NCBI RefSeq assembly: GCF_015355785.1
Contig: NZ_JADKYW010000002.1
Location: forward strand, 1-64,000
DNA: 64,000 nucleotides
Direction: 5' to 3'
Origin: Arthrobacter gandavensis
GTDB taxonomy: Bacteria > Actinomycetota > Actinomycetes > Actinomycetales > Micrococcaceae
Below, piece by piece: positions 1 through 10,766 of this stretch. Made by a program: the position numbers and the translations under genes. The notes beneath the pieces were generated by a model. The model was not told the DNA's origin, made no database searches, and saw only the letters and a program-made list of their open reading frames with translations. Numbering within the stretch: the stretch's first letter is position 1; each line of letters begins with the position of its first letter.

Positions 1-42
1 GCCAATTCAACCAATTAAAATAATCGGTATCAATAAACTTGG

Positions 43-170
43 CACACTATTGAGTTCTCAAACAACAGGCACATCCGGCACCGGGAGGGCTTGAATCCTT
101 GAGGATCCTGCGCTCTCCGTCGCTCCGGAGCAACTTTTCTAGCTTAGTACCACTCGGCAGTCCGTGTCAA
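43..170 (-). promoter_or_regulatory. rRNA operon promoter and leader (operon lies off the left edge)
   Basis: On the minus strand a TTGACA -35 (165-170) is followed by an 18-nt spacer and a TAAGCT -10 (141-146). Further downstream at 43-66 lies the block GTTTGAGAACTCAATAGTG, which resembles the conserved leader box found upstream of 16S rRNA in Arthrobacter and Streptomyces. The 16S gene itself is not in the window, so the assignment rests on the promoter and leader box. Bases 171-257 show nothing else clear. Confidence 0.7.
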
Positions 171-257
171 ACCGACTGTCTTCGCGATATCCGCTGCGGA
201 TCTTGCGATCCCCTACGCTTCCCGGTTCCCCGTTCTGCGCGGATATAAACTCTAACA

Positions 258-294
258 CGGTTTTGGGGAGGCTACGACCACCTCCCCAAAACCG
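258..294 (-). terminator. Terminator after mak-glgB
   Basis: A perfect 14-bp inverted repeat (arms 258-271 and 281-294, core GGTTTTGGGGAGG) with a 9-nt loop lies 13 nt past the glgB stop codon. It separates the glucan operon from the rRNA promoter that follows on the same strand. Confidence 0.75.
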
Positions 295-306
295 CCCGTT
301 GCGGCG

Positions 307-3300
307 CTACTTCCGCGGGGTGAGGTACAGCAGGCCCAGGGGCGGGAGCCGCAGCGACGCAGAGGCGGGCTGGCCCTGGAAGCCGCCTTCCTCTGCCTGG
401 ACTACCCCCATGTTGCCTACGCCCGAGCCGCCGTATTCGACGGCGTCGGTGTTCAGCCGCTCCACCCACTCCCCCGCCCAGGGCAGGCCAACCCGGATGC
501 CTTCATGCGGGCTGCCGGAGAAGTTGGCGATGCAGACCAGCGGATTGCCCTGTCCGTCCCACCGAATGAAGGAGAGCACGTTGCGCGCGCCGTCGTTCTC
601 ATTGATCCACTGGAAGCCGGAGGGTTCGTTGTCCCGGGCATACAGCGCCGGGGTTTCCCGGTAGATGGCGTTCAGTTCCCGGACCAGCAACTGCACGCCT
701 CGGTGCTGGGGGGTGTCGGTGAGATACCAGTCGAGGCCGTACTGCTCCGACCATTCGGCTTCCTGGCCGAACTCGGTTCCCATGAAGATCAGCTGCTTGC
801 CGGGGTGGGCCCACTGGAATGCCAGATAGGCGCGGACGTTGGCCAGCTGCTGCCACCGGTCGCCCGGCATCTTGCGCAGCAGGGATCCCTTTCCGTGCAC
901 CACTTCGTCATGCGAGATGGGCAGGAGGAAGTTCTCCGTGAACGCGTACACGAGCGAGAACGTGAGCTTCGCGTGGTGGTACATCCGGTTGATCGGATCC
1001 TCGGACATGTACTCGAGGGTGTCGTTCATCCAGCCCATGTTCCACTTGAGCCCGAAGCCGAGGCCGCCGGTGTTCGTGGGGGCAGTAACGCCGGGAAACG
1101 CCGTCGACTCTTCCGCGATCATTACGATGCCCGGTACCCGCCGGTAGGCGGTGGCGTTGACTTCCTGCAGGAAGGAAATCGCCTCGAGGTTCTCGCGTCC
1201 GCCGAACTCGTTTGGCCGCCACTGGTCTGCCGGCCGGGAGTAGTCCAGGTAGAGCATGGAGGCTACGGCGTCCACCCGCAGGCCGTCGATGTGGAACTCC
1301 TCCAGCCAGTAGACGGCGTTGGCGACCAGGAAGTTACGGACCTCGCGGCGTCCGTAGTCGAAGATGAGTGTTCCCCAGTCTGGCTGTTCGCCGCGCAGGG
1401 GATCGCCGTGTTCGTAGAGCGGCTGGCCGTCAAAATTGGCCAGCGCCCAGGAGTCCTTGGGGAAGTGGCCGGGTACCCAGTCCAGGATGACGCCGATGCC
1501 CGCCTGGTGCAGGGTGTCCACAAGGTAGCGGAAGTCATCCGGGTGCCCGAAGCGCGCGGTCGGGGCGAAGTAGCTGGTGATCTGGTAGCCCCACGAACCG
1601 CCGAAGGGGTGCTCGGCCACGGGCATGAACTCAACATGGGTGAACCCCTGCCAGGTGACGTACTCCGCCAGCTGGCGCGCCAGTTCCCGGTAGTCCAGGC
1701 CGAGGCGCCAGGAGCCGAGGTGGACTTCGTAGACGCTCATCGGGGTGTTGTGCGGATCGCGTTCGGCGCGCGCGGCCATCCAGTCCTGGTCCTCAAACCG
1801 GTAGGTGGATTCAACAACCCTGGACCCGGTCAGCGGCGGAGCCTCCGTTCCCTTGGCCATTGGGTCGGCTTTCTCCCGCCAGACGCCGTCCTGGCCGAGG
1901 ATTTCGAACTTGTAGCGCGAGCCGGGTTCGACGTCCGGGATGAAGATCTCCCAGACACCGGAGCTTCCCAGCGAACGCATCGCATGGACTCGCCCGTCCC
2001 AGGCGTTGAAGTCACCCTCGACCCGCACGGCCTTGGCGTTCGGGGCCCAGACCGCAAAGCTGACGCCGTCCACTTCTCCGAGCACCGAGTTGTAGTGGTG
2101 CGGATTGGCTCCCAGCACGGTCCAGAGCTTCTCGTGCCGTCCCTCACCGATGAGGTAAAGGTCCATTTCTCCGAGGCTGGGCAGGAACCGGTAAGGATCG
2201 TCCACGACTGCCGGCGGAACGCCGTCGTACGTCACTTCCAGGCGGTAGTCGGGCACCTGTCCCGGAACCGGTGCCGGCATCGTCCCTGCCCAGATGCCGT
2301 TGTGCTCATGCTGCAGCGGTACCCGGCCCTCCGGGGTGATGGCCGCGACTTCGCCGGCCAGGGGGCGCAGCGTACGGATAGTCACCGTTCCGTGGTCATC
2401 CAGATGGGCGCCCAGCACTGCGTGCGGCTGGTAGTAGCTCCCGCTGGACACGGCGTCCAGGACGTCCTGCGCCACGGGCAGCGGGGTGCCGGTGCCCGCC
2501 GGTACGGCGGCGGGTGAAGCTGCGGCAGTGCCCGACGGCGATGCCCCCGACGCGGCACCCGCGGCCGCGGCGGTGCCGCCGGTGCCCCTGGGGTGGACGG
2601 GGTCGGACTCTGGGGTTGTGTTCACGTGGTTCGTTTCCTGTCCGTTCGGCGGGTTTTGCTGCAACCTGAGTTCTTCCAGCACCTGGCGGGCGGCTGTCGC
2701 CGGCACCTCGATCCAGGCCGGGCGGTTGCGGATCTCATAGACGACCTCATACAGGGCCTTGTCCAGCCAGAGCGCTATGTAGAGCGGATCGGCACGGTTG
2801 ACCTGCTTTCCGGTCTCCTTCTCGTAGCCGCGCAGGAAGGCGTCGGCTGCGGCCTGCGTCCAGAGGGCCGCCTGGACCCTGCGGGCCGTGTGCTCGTCCA
2901 GGTCCTCCGGACCGGCCCCGGAAGACCCGATGACCGCAACGGCCGCGGCGTAGTCGATGGACCGGAGCATTCCGACGACGTCGCGCAGGGCAACGTCCGG
3001 GAGGCTCCGTTCAGCGGCGGGCCGGAGCGGCTCTCCCTCAAAATCCAGCACCGTCCAGCCGCGGGCAGCGGAGTGGAGCACTTGGCCCAAATGGTAATCC
3101 GCGTGGATGCGCTGCAGGCTGGGCAGGGAAGACAGCTGCTCCACGGTCTCCACCAGATGCTCGAACGTCTCGTCATACGGGCCCACGTAGCTGCGGGCTT
3201 CCTCCCACTCCCACGTGAGCCTGCGTACCAGGGAGTCGATGAACTCCTGCTGCTCGGCCGGCGTGGGCTGGCGGGCGCCGAAGGCGGCTTCAAGCTGTGA

Positions 3301-4095
3301 ATGGATCCGTCCCGTCACTGCTCCGAGCTCTTCGGCTTCGGCTGAGAAATCGCGTCCGGCGACGGCGGCGGACGAGGCGGTGCGCCACGCGTCCTCGCTG
3401 TCCGGAATGAATTCCCGGAGCACGCTTACGTCGCCGGTGACCCAGGCGCCTGCACCGGCGTCGTCATACACGTCTTCCCAGCTGCCGGTGACCCAGCCCA
3501 GCGTGGCGGGGACGTCCTGGGAACCGCCCTCCGTGAGCTTGGCACTGACCACTACGTCGGGGCTTTCCCCCGCGGCAAGCACGCGGTAGAACTTCACGAT
3601 CACCGGAGCCTTGCTGGTCGCCGCAATAACCGAGGTATTGGACTGCTCGCCCTTGAGGACCCGGATGGCGAGGGTTTCAGTAAAGGCATCCCAGTCCCCG
3701 AAACCGTCCAGGGCGTATCCGTGCGTGCGGCCGTCCAGCGAACTGGACTGCGAGCGCATGCTTTCAAGCCAGGCCGTGACGAACACGGGATCCGCGGTGG
3801 CGTCGTACAGCCATTGCCGGCCCTTGTCCGGATGCTCGACGATGCCCAGGAGCGAGTCGCCGAGTTCCTCCACCGGATCGGCCCGGGTGCTGACAGGCAC
3901 GCTGATGACGTCCACGCGCCGCCCGGATTCAACCGAGACAAAGTGCACGTGCATTTCCACCGCGCCCTGGGGGTCTGCCAGTTCAATACCGCCGACGCGG
4001 CGAAGGACCACATCCTTTCCCTTGGCCGGAAACCATCGCTGCCGGGGCAGCCAGGCAGTGAGGAGTTCGGGCAGGGTCGGGATGGTTTCTGTCAT
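307..4095 (-). CDS. glgB: Fused maltokinase / 1,4-alpha-glucan branching enzyme (Mak-GlgB)
   Basis: This 1262-residue protein joins two enzymes of the trehalose-to-glucan (GlgE) pathway. Residues 1 to about 482 are a maltokinase (Pep2/Mak) that phosphorylates maltose with ATP; the kinase catalytic motif HADYHLGQ is at 331-338. An Ala/Pro/Gly-rich linker runs to about 540. The rest is a GH13 branching enzyme with nucleophile D942 (VDAVAS), acid/base E995 (AEEST) and D1063 (SHDEV); their spacing equals that of E. coli GlgB D405/E458/D526. The start overlaps the treS stop by ATGA. A GTG at codon 491, preceded by AGGA 10 nt upstream, sits at the domain junction and could allow separate GlgB translation. 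Confidence 0.95.
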   Translation of the reverse strand: MTETIPTLPELLTAWLPRQRWFPAKGKDVVLRRVGGIELADPQGAVEMHVHFVSVESGRRVDVISVPVSTRADPVEELGDSLLGIVEHPDKGRQWLYDATADPVFVTAWLESMRSQSSSLDGRTHGYALDGFGDWDAFTETLAIRVLKGEQSNTSVIAATSKAPVIVKFYRVLAAGESPDVVVSAKLTEGGSQDVPATLGWVTGSWEDVYDDAGAGAWVTGDVSVLREFIPDSEDAWRTASSAAVAGRDFSAEAEELGAVTGRIHSQLEAAFGARQPTPAEQQEFIDSLVRRLTWEWEEARSYVGPYDETFEHLVETVEQLSSLPSLQRIHADYHLGQVLHSAARGWTVLDFEGEPLRPAAERSLPDVALRDVVGMLRSIDYAAAVAVIGSSGAGPEDLDEHTARRVQAALWTQAAADAFLRGYEKETGKQVNRADPLYIALWLDKALYEVVYEIRNRPAWIEVPATAARQVLEELRLQQNPPNGQETNHVNTTPESDPVHPRGTGGTAAAAGAASGASPSGTAAASPAAVPAGTGTPLPVAQDVLDAVSSGSYYQPHAVLGAHLDDHGTVTIRTLRPLAGEVAAITPEGRVPLQHEHNGIWAGTMPAPVPGQVPDYRLEVTYDGVPPAVVDDPYRFLPSLGEMDLYLIGEGRHEKLWTVLGANPHHYNSVLGEVDGVSFAVWAPNAKAVRVEGDFNAWDGRVHAMRSLGSSGVWEIFIPDVEPGSRYKFEILGQDGVWREKADPMAKGTEAPPLTGSRVVESTYRFEDQDWMAARAERDPHNTPMSVYEVHLGSWRLGLDYRELARQLAEYVTWQGFTHVEFMPVAEHPFGGSWGYQITSYFAPTARFGHPDDFRYLVDTLHQAGIGVILDWVPGHFPKDSWALANFDGQPLYEHGDPLRGEQPDWGTLIFDYGRREVRNFLVANAVYWLEEFHIDGLRVDAVASMLYLDYSRPADQWRPNEFGGRENLEAISFLQEVNATAYRRVPGIVMIAEESTAFPGVTAPTNTGGLGFGLKWNMGWMNDTLEYMSEDPINRMYHHAKLTFSLVYAFTENFLLPISHDEVVHGKGSLLRKMPGDRWQQLANVRAYLAFQWAHPGKQLIFMGTEFGQEAEWSEQYGLDWYLTDTPQHRGVQLLVRELNAIYRETPALYARDNEPSGFQWINENDGARNVLSFIRWDGQGNPLVCIANFSGSPHEGIRVGLPWAGEWVERLNTDAVEYGGSGVGNMGVVQAEEGGFQGQPASASLRLPPLGLLYLTPRK

Positions 4096-5861
4096 TTCGC
4101 CGTGGCCTCCGGGGCAAGTATCAGTGGGATTGCTTCGGTCTGCGGTGAGCTGGTGTTCGATCGCGGCGAGCGCAGGCGGAGCCAGTAGAAGTCGTGGCTG
4201 CCGAGGGTCAGGGTCAGTGACCCGTCCTTGCCGAAGGTGGGGAAAGGTGTTCCGCCGAAGGCATCCCGCAGTCCCCGCTCGGCGAACTCCGGCAGCTTGA
4301 CGGTGGCAGCCACCGGATGCTGGGAGAGGTTGAACATGCAGAACATGGTCTCCCCCACCTCGCCTTCGGGGTTGTCGTCCGGCAGCTCACGCAGGAACGC
4401 CAGGACGGCCTCGCTGTCCGTGGGGACATTGCGGTAGGAACCCATGCCAAAAGCCGGATGGGTCTTGCGGACCATGATCATCTGCCGCAGCCAGTGCAGC
4501 AGCGAACTGGAGCTGGCCAGCTGCGCCTCGACGTTCACATGGTTGTAGTGGTAGACCAGCGACTGCACTACCGGAAGGTAGACCTTGCCCGGGTCTGCCG
4601 TGGAGAAGCCGGCGTTGCGGTCCGGGTTCCACTGCATGGGGGTGCGTGAGGAGTCGCGGTCCTCCAGCCAGATGTTGTCTCCCATGCCGATCTCGTCCCC
4701 GTAGTACAGAAACGGACTGCCGGGCAGCGAGAGCAGCATCGCGTGGATCAGTTCGATCTCCGCCCGGGAATTGTCCAGCAGGGGCGCCAGCCGGCGCCGG
4801 ATGCCGATGTTGGCTCGCATCCGGGAGTCCGGCGCGTACCACCCCAGCATGGCCTGGCGTTCCTCATTGGTAACCATTTCAAGCGTCAGCTCGTCATGGT
4901 TGCGCAGGAAAGTGCCCCACTGGCCGCCCTGGGGGATGTCCGGGGTCTCTTCCATGGTCTGGATGATCGGCGCAGCCTTCTGGTCACGCAGGGCGTAGAA
5001 CAGGCGCGGCATGATCGGGAAGTGGAAGCACATATGGCATTCCGGCCCGGTCTCGTCGCCAAAGTATTCAACTACCTCGTGCGGCATCTGGTTGGCTTCC
5101 GCCACGATCACCCGGCCGGGGTAGTTTTCGTCCACCATGGTCCGCAGGTCCTTCAGGAACCGGTGGGTTGCCGGGAGGTTCTCGCAGTTGGTCCCGTCCT
5201 CCTCGAACAGGTACGGGATGGCATCTGCGCGGAAGCCGTCAATGCCCTGGTCGAGCCAGAACCGCACGACGTCGAACACCGCCTCGACGACCTTCGGGTT
5301 CTCGAAATTCAGGTCCGGCTGGTGGCTGAAGAACCGGTGCCAGTAGAACTGCCGGCGTACCGGGTCGAAGGCCCAGTTCGATTCTTCCGTATCCACGAAG
5401 ATGATCCGGGCGTCTTCGTACTTCTGGTCGGTGTCTGACCAGACGTAGAAATCGCCGTAGGGACCGTCCGGGTCGTTGCGGGATTCCTCGAACCAGGGAT
5501 GCTTGTCCGAGGTGTGGTTCAGCGGCAGGTCGATGATGACCCGCAGGCCGCGGGCGTGGGCCTCTGCCACGAGCCGCTTGAAGTCGCTGATGGTGCCGAA
5601 CTCGCTGAGCACGTCGTAATAATCGGAGATGTCGTATCCGCCGTCACGCAGCGGGGACTTGAAGAACGGCGGGAGCCAGAGGCAGTCCACGCCCAGCCAC
5701 TGCAGGTAGTCAAGCTGGGAGATCAGGCCGGTGAAGTCCCCGTTGCCGTCTCCGTTCGAGTCGCGGAAGCCCCGGACCAGGACTTCGTAGAACACTGCCT
5801 TGCGGTACCAGTTCGGGTCGTTCGTCAGTCCTGGAGCGTGCAGCTGGAAGGGATTTACCAT
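4092..5861 (-). CDS. treS: Trehalose synthase (maltose alpha-D-glucosyltransferase)
   Basis: TreS interconverts trehalose and maltose and feeds maltose to the downstream maltokinase. The 589-residue GH13 protein has the catalytic set D213 (GFRADAIP), E255 (VAEAN) and D323 (RNHDE), plus the TreS-typical N-terminal sequence [11 protein letters not shown]. Its length fits stand-alone TreS; the kinase often fused to its C-terminus in other bacteria is instead attached to GlgB here. It overlaps glgE by 7 nt upstream and mak-glgB by 4 nt downstream, so the three genes are probably translationally coupled. Confidence 0.96.
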   Translation of the reverse strand: MVNPFQLHAPGLTNDPNWYRKAVFYEVLVRGFRDSNGDGNGDFTGLISQLDYLQWLGVDCLWLPPFFKSPLRDGGYDISDYYDVLSEFGTISDFKRLVAEAHARGLRVIIDLPLNHTSDKHPWFEESRNDPDGPYGDFYVWSDTDQKYEDARIIFVDTEESNWAFDPVRRQFYWHRFFSHQPDLNFENPKVVEAVFDVVRFWLDQGIDGFRADAIPYLFEEDGTNCENLPATHRFLKDLRTMVDENYPGRVIVAEANQMPHEVVEYFGDETGPECHMCFHFPIMPRLFYALRDQKAAPIIQTMEETPDIPQGGQWGTFLRNHDELTLEMVTNEERQAMLGWYAPDSRMRANIGIRRRLAPLLDNSRAEIELIHAMLLSLPGSPFLYYGDEIGMGDNIWLEDRDSSRTPMQWNPDRNAGFSTADPGKVYLPVVQSLVYHYNHVNVEAQLASSSSLLHWLRQMIMVRKTHPAFGMGSYRNVPTDSEAVLAFLRELPDDNPEGEVGETMFCMFNLSQHPVAATVKLPEFAERGLRDAFGGTPFPTFGKDGSLTLTLGSHDFYWLRLRSPRSNTSSPQTEAIPLILAPEATAK

Positions 5862-7912
5862 GCCGATCCCCTCCGCACGGCGAACACGTGGGCCGGTTCG
5901 TAGTGTGCGTCCAGGCGCACGTAGTTGTACTGTCCCCAGCGGTAGCTTGCGCCGCTGATCAGGTCGTCCACCCAGAACGTGCCGTCTTCGTTGAAGTCCT
6001 GGGGATCAAGATGCAGGGCATCCATATCCAGGGTTACGGTGCACTCGCGGGCACTGTGCGGGTCCGTGTTCACCACGATGATGAGCGTGTCCTTACTGCT
6101 TGGATCGGAAAGATCGACGTGCTTGTGCTTGGAGTAGGCGACCGTGGCTTCGTCAGTGCTCGAATGCACCGTGAGGTTCTGCAGGTCTCCCAGCGCCGGA
6201 TGGTCGCGCCGGATCTGGTTCAGCCGGGCGATGTACGGGGCCAGGCTGCGGTTCTCGGCTTCGGCTGCCGCGAAGTCACGCTGCTTGTACTCGAACTTCT
6301 CGTTGTCGATGTACTCCTCCGCGCCGGGACGGGCCACGTGCTCGTAGAGTTCATACCCGGCGTACATGCCCCACAGCGGGCTGGCCGTGGAGGCCAGCAC
6401 GGCCCGGATCTTGAACGCGGGCGGGCCGCCGTACTGGAGGAACTCCGTGAGGATGTCCGGGGTGTTCACGAAGAAGTTGGGCCGGAAGAACGCCGCGGTC
6501 TCGTGTGAGACCTCGGTGAAGTACTCCTCGATTTCCTTGCGGGTGTTCCTCCAGGTGAAGTACGTGTAGGACTGCTGGAAACCGGCCATGCCCAGCGCGT
6601 GCATCATCGGCGGGCGGGTGAAGGCCTCGGCCAGGAACACCACGTCCGGGTGCTGCTTGTTGACGGTGCCGATGAGCCATTCCCAGAACTGCAGGGGCTT
6701 GGTGTGCGGGTTGTCCACGCGGAAGATCTTCACGCCGTGGCTGATCCACATCAGGACGATCCGAAGGATCTCCTGGGAGAGGCCCTCGTAGTCGTTGTCG
6801 AAGTTGAGCGGATAGATGTCCTGGTACTTCTTGGGCGGGTTCTCCGCGTACGCGATGCTGCCGTCCACCCGGGTGGTGAACCATTCCGGATGCTCGGCCA
6901 CCCAGGGATGGTCCGGGGATGCCTGCAGTGCCAGGTCGATGGCGACTTCGAGCCCCAGCCCCGAAGCGGCCTCGACAAAGAAGTCGAAGTCCTCGAAGGT
7001 GCCCAGGTCCGGGTGGATCGCGTCGTGTCCGCCTTCCGCGGCCCCGATCGCCCAGGGCGACCCGGGGTCCTGCGGGCCGGCAACCAGCGTGTTGTTCGGC
7101 CCCTTGCGGAAGTTGGTGCCGATGGGGTGGATGGGCGGGAGGTAGATGACATCGAAGTTCATCCGGGCAACCCGGTCCAGGCTGCGCGCTGCGGTGCGGA
7201 AGTTCCCCGAGGTCCAGGAAGCGGTGGCGGGGTCGAAGGAAGCGCCTTCGGAGCGCGGGAAGAACTCGTACCAGGCGCCGCGCCCTGCCCGGTCGCGTTC
7301 AACGTAGATGGGGAAGCGCCGGGAGGCGGTCACGAGGTCGCGGATCGGCTCCTGCTCCAGCAGCCGGACCAGTTCCGGACGGCTGGCAGCGGCCAGCCGC
7401 ATGCCCGGATCCAGTGCCTGGTCCTCGAGCACCCTGGCGGTCTCCCGCAGCACGGCGGCGCCGTCTTCGTTCCGGCCGGCTGCGGCAGCCGTGAAGAGGG
7501 CCCCGCCTTCGGCCAGCATCAGCTCGACGTCGATCCCGGCGCCGATTTTTACTTCGGCGTTGTGGTGCCAGGTGCCGAACACATCAGCCCAGCCTTCCAC
7601 CGTAAAGGTGTACTCGCCGGTCGACGGGGGGCGGAGCAAACCCTCCCACCGGTCCAGGCCCTGTCCCACGGGGTGCATTCTCCGGCGCTCGACTTCCTGC
7701 CCCTGCGGGTCGTAGAGCACGGCCGTGACACCTACGAGGTCATGCCCTTCACGGAAAACCGTTGCCCCGATGACTAGGTCTTCTCCCGGGACTGCCTTGG
7801 CAGCGAAGCGGCCGCACTGGATCACCGGAGACACATTGAGGATCGGAATCCGGCCGAACCGGAGTTCCGCGGCGGGCTGGACATTAGCTGGCAACGCGCT
7901 GGATGTGGTCAC
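5855..7912 (-). CDS. glgE: Alpha-1,4-glucan:maltose-1-phosphate maltosyltransferase
   Basis: GlgE transfers maltose from maltose-1-phosphate to the end of an alpha-1,4-glucan. The 685-residue protein has the GlgE N-terminal sandwich domain, the IYLPPIHPIG signature, nucleophile D400 (FRVDNPHTKP) and acid/base E429 (LAEAF), 29 residues apart as in Streptomyces GlgE. It is first in the glgE-treS-mak::glgB operon. The start is GTG 7912; a TAACGT box (7920-7925 on the plus strand, reversed) ends 7 nt before it, so the mRNA is probably leaderless. It is divergent from glgP, with the promoters in 7913-8102. Confidence 0.96.
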   Translation of the reverse strand: MTTSSALPANVQPAAELRFGRIPILNVSPVIQCGRFAAKAVPGEDLVIGATVFREGHDLVGVTAVLYDPQGQEVERRRMHPVGQGLDRWEGLLRPPSTGEYTFTVEGWADVFGTWHHNAEVKIGAGIDVELMLAEGGALFTAAAAGRNEDGAAVLRETARVLEDQALDPGMRLAAASRPELVRLLEQEPIRDLVTASRRFPIYVERDRAGRGAWYEFFPRSEGASFDPATASWTSGNFRTAARSLDRVARMNFDVIYLPPIHPIGTNFRKGPNNTLVAGPQDPGSPWAIGAAEGGHDAIHPDLGTFEDFDFFVEAASGLGLEVAIDLALQASPDHPWVAEHPEWFTTRVDGSIAYAENPPKKYQDIYPLNFDNDYEGLSQEILRIVLMWISHGVKIFRVDNPHTKPLQFWEWLIGTVNKQHPDVVFLAEAFTRPPMMHALGMAGFQQSYTYFTWRNTRKEIEEYFTEVSHETAAFFRPNFFVNTPDILTEFLQYGGPPAFKIRAVLASTASPLWGMYAGYELYEHVARPGAEEYIDNEKFEYKQRDFAAAEAENRSLAPYIARLNQIRRDHPALGDLQNLTVHSSTDEATVAYSKHKHVDLSDPSSKDTLIIVVNTDPHSARECTVTLDMDALHLDPQDFNEDGTFWVDDLISGASYRWGQYNYVRLDAHYEPAHVFAVRRGSAW

Positions 7913-8102
7913 AGACTAGACGTTAGCGACATTCAGGGCAGATTGCTAAGGGCACGTACTTTTTGGCGCATCGTCACAAGTCAGGGTGGGTATGCCCGAA
8001 ATCCCCGCATGTCCGGGCAGGGTTGGGGAAAATGGGTTAAATCCTCGTTGCTTTTGCGTGACGGAGGACACTGCCGATGCGTTCTGCGCTAGCCTAACCG
8101 GG

Positions 8103-10727
8103 GTGAAGGCAATCCGAAGGTTTACCGTCCGAACCGTCCTCCCCGACAGCATTGCACCGCTGGCGAGACTTGCAGGAAACCTGCGCTGGAGCTGGCACCA
8201 GCCCACCCGGGAGCTCTTCAACGACCTCGATCCGCGGATCTGGGCACAGAGCGGACACGATCCCGTGCGGGCCCTGGGCATGGTCAGCCGCCAGACCCTT
8301 GAGCGAATCTCCGGCGACGCGGGATTGGTGGACCGCATCCGGTCCCTGGACGAGAGCCTGGAGCACTACCTGACCGAGCCCCGCTGGTATCAGTCCCTCG
8401 GTGAGGACGCTCCCCGCTCGATCGCCTACTTCTCCCCCGAGTACGGCATCTCCGCGGTGCTGCCGCAGTATTCGGGCGGCCTCGGGATCCTGGCCGGGGA
8501 CCATTTGAAATCAGCCTCGGATCTTGGCGTTCCGCTGATCGGTGTGGGCCTGCTGTACCAGGCCGGCTACTTCAAGCAGTCCCTCTCCCGCGACGGCTGG
8601 CAGCAGGAGACATACCCGGTCCTGGACCCCAACGGCCTGCCGCTGACCCTGCTGCGTGAAGAAGACGGAACTCCCGCACGCATCAGCCTGCCCCTGCCCA
8701 ACGGGCGGCACCTCATGGCACAGATCTGGCGTGCCGACGTCGGCCGCGTTCCGCTGCTGCTCCTGGACACGGACGTGCGCGGAAACGACGACGCCGCCCG
8801 CGGCATCACGGACCGCCTCTACGGCGGCGGCGGAGACCACCGGCTGCAGCAGGAGCTGCTGCTGGGCATGGGCGGCGTGAAGGCGCTGCGCGTCTTTGAA
8901 CGCCTTACCGGAGCGCCGGCACCCGAGGTCTTCCACACCAATGAGGGCCACGCCGGGTTCCTTGGGGTGGAACGAATCCGGGAGCTCATGGACACCGGGA
9001 TGCACTGGGAGGAAGCGCTCACCGCTGCCCGTGCCTCCACCATTTTCACCACGCACACTCCGGTTCCCGCCGGCATCGACCGCTTTGACGCGGGCGAGGT
9101 GCGGCACTTCCTGAACGCGGGCCTGGCGCAGTCGGTGCCGACGAACAAGGTGCTGGCGCTGGGCGCGGAGGACTATGAGGGCGGGGATCCGCATGTCTTC
9201 AACATGGCCGTGATGGGACTGCGGCTGGCCCAGCGGGCGAACGGCGTGGCCAAGCTGCACGGCCAGGTGTCCCGTGCCATGTTCTCCGGGCTCTGGCCCG
9301 GGTTCGATGTCTCGGAAATCCCGATCACGTCGGTGACCAACGGCGTGCACGTGCCCACCTGGGTGGATCCGGAGCTGACCCGGCTGGCGCAGGAAGAATT
9401 CGGCGTCGCCACGGTGCACGACCGCGATTGGACCCGTGCCTATGAAGTCAGCGACGAGCGTTTATGGGACCTGCGGCGCAGGCTGCGGAGCAACCTGATC
9501 GACGACGTCCGCCGCCGCGTCCGGGCCGCCTGGCGCAAGCGCGGCACCCCTGACGCCTCCCTCGGCTGGACCGACGACGTCCTGGACCCGGACATCCTGA
9601 CCATTGGTTTTGCCCGCCGGGTGCCCACCTACAAGCGTCTGACGCTGATGCTGCGGGACCCTGCCCGGCTCAAGGCGCTGCTGCTGCATCCGGAGCACCC
9701 GGTGCAGCTGGTGGTGGCCGGCAAGTCCCATCCCGCGGATGAGCAGGGCAAGCGGATGATCCAGGACCTGGTGCAGTTCACCGACGATCCCGAGGTGCGG
9801 CACCGGATCGTTTTCCTGCCCAACTACGACATCGCCATGGCGCGCACCCTGTTCCCTGGCTGCGACGTATGGCTGAACAACCCCATCCGGCCGCTGGAGG
9901 CCTCCGGCACGTCCGGTATGAAGTCCGCCATCAACGGCGGCCTGAACCTGTCAGTCATGGACGGCTGGTGGGACGAGATGTACGACGGCGAGAACGGCTG
10001 GGCGATCCCCTCGGCCAATCCCCGTGAAGGCATCCACACCCGGGAGCTGTACACCGCGGACCAGCGCGACGACATTGAGGCTGCCGCACTGTACGACCTG
10101 CTGGAGAAGACCGTTGCGCCGCTGTTCTACGGCCAGGAACCCTCCTCTGACGCCGGCTCGGCCGGCCCCTCGGAAGCCCCGGCGGATGCGCTGCCGCACG
10201 AGTGGCTTGAAATGGTCAAGCACACGCTGGCCGAGCTGGGCCCGAAGGTCTCCGCCAACCGGATGCTGCGGGACTACGTCAACAACCTGTATCGTCCGGC
10301 CTGCCAGTCCGGCCGGGCTGCCGCCGCGGACCAGTACCAGGCGGCAAGGGACCTGGCAGCGTGGATCCTGCGGGTCCGCGATGCCTGGGGCGGCGTGGCG
10401 GTGGAGCATGTCGACTCCATCGGTATCTCCGATGCCCCCCAGATCGGCGACCGGCTCACCGTCCAGGCCTACGTGAACCTCGGTTCGCTCAAGCCTTCGG
10501 ACGTGGTGGTGGAAGCCGCCTACGGACAGGTGTCCGAGGCGGACAACCTCAGCGACCACCAGCTTCTGGAGCTCCGCGTGGCGGAGGACCTTGGCTCCGG
10601 CCGGTACCTCTACTCGGGGGAAATGAACATCGAGCTGGCCGGCCCGTTCGGTTACACCGTCCGGGCGCTGCCAAACCACCCGGGGCTGGCGTCAAAGGCC
10701 GAACTTGGCCTGGTGGCGAACGCCTAA
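8103..10727 (+). CDS. glgP: Alpha-glucan (glycogen) phosphorylase, GT35
   Basis: This enzyme releases glucose-1-phosphate from alpha-1,4-glucans using pyridoxal phosphate. The 874-residue protein begins VKAIRRFTVRTVLP and carries the PLP-site sequence EASGTSGMKSAINGG, with the lysine near residue 607. The GTG at 8103 is preferred over an in-frame extension to 7986 because family members start here and a TAGCCT -10 (8090-8095) ends 7 nt upstream, giving a leaderless message; the extra 39 residues are Cys-rich and unlike the family. It is convergent with glgX and divergent from glgE, so glucan synthesis and breakdown are encoded together. Confidence 0.93.
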   Translation: MKAIRRFTVRTVLPDSIAPLARLAGNLRWSWHQPTRELFNDLDPRIWAQSGHDPVRALGMVSRQTLERISGDAGLVDRIRSLDESLEHYLTEPRWYQSLGEDAPRSIAYFSPEYGISAVLPQYSGGLGILAGDHLKSASDLGVPLIGVGLLYQAGYFKQSLSRDGWQQETYPVLDPNGLPLTLLREEDGTPARISLPLPNGRHLMAQIWRADVGRVPLLLLDTDVRGNDDAARGITDRLYGGGGDHRLQQELLLGMGGVKALRVFERLTGAPAPEVFHTNEGHAGFLGVERIRELMDTGMHWEEALTAARASTIFTTHTPVPAGIDRFDAGEVRHFLNAGLAQSVPTNKVLALGAEDYEGGDPHVFNMAVMGLRLAQRANGVAKLHGQVSRAMFSGLWPGFDVSEIPITSVTNGVHVPTWVDPELTRLAQEEFGVATVHDRDWTRAYEVSDERLWDLRRRLRSNLIDDVRRRVRAAWRKRGTPDASLGWTDDVLDPDILTIGFARRVPTYKRLTLMLRDPARLKALLLHPEHPVQLVVAGKSHPADEQGKRMIQDLVQFTDDPEVRHRIVFLPNYDIAMARTLFPGCDVWLNNPIRPLEASGTSGMKSAINGGLNLSVMDGWWDEMYDGENGWAIPSANPREGIHTRELYTADQRDDIEAAALYDLLEKTVAPLFYGQEPSSDAGSAGPSEAPADALPHEWLEMVKHTLAELGPKVSANRMLRDYVNNLYRPACQSGRAAAADQYQAARDLAAWILRVRDAWGGVAVEHVDSIGISDAPQIGDRLTVQAYVNLGSLKPSDVVVEAAYGQVSEADNLSDHQLLELRVAEDLGSGRYLYSGEMNIELAGPFGYTVRALPNHPGLASKAELGLVANA

Positions 10728-10735
10728 GTCCGCGC

Positions 10736-10758
10736 AGGAACACCGAAGTCCGGTTCCT
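10736..10758. terminator. Possible weak bidirectional terminator between glgP and glgX
   Basis: An imperfect hairpin (ACCG/CGGT inner stem, AGGA/TCCT outer stem, two bulged bases) fills the 39-nt gap between the two convergent genes. There is no clear T tract, so this is a tentative call. Confidence 0.3.
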
Positions 10759-10766
10759 CCGGGAGA

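Noticed and set aside
505-2517. Long open frame of 670 codons antisense to glgB
   Set aside because: It lies wholly opposite the strongly conserved branching enzyme, resembles no protein, and is the usual by-product of high GC at third positions. The same holds for 6599-7777 opposite glgE and 8511-9419 opposite glgP.
7986-8102. 39-codon N-terminal extension of GlgP
   Set aside because: It crosses the TAGCCT promoter, is unlike the family and Cys-rich; GTG 8103 matches family starts.
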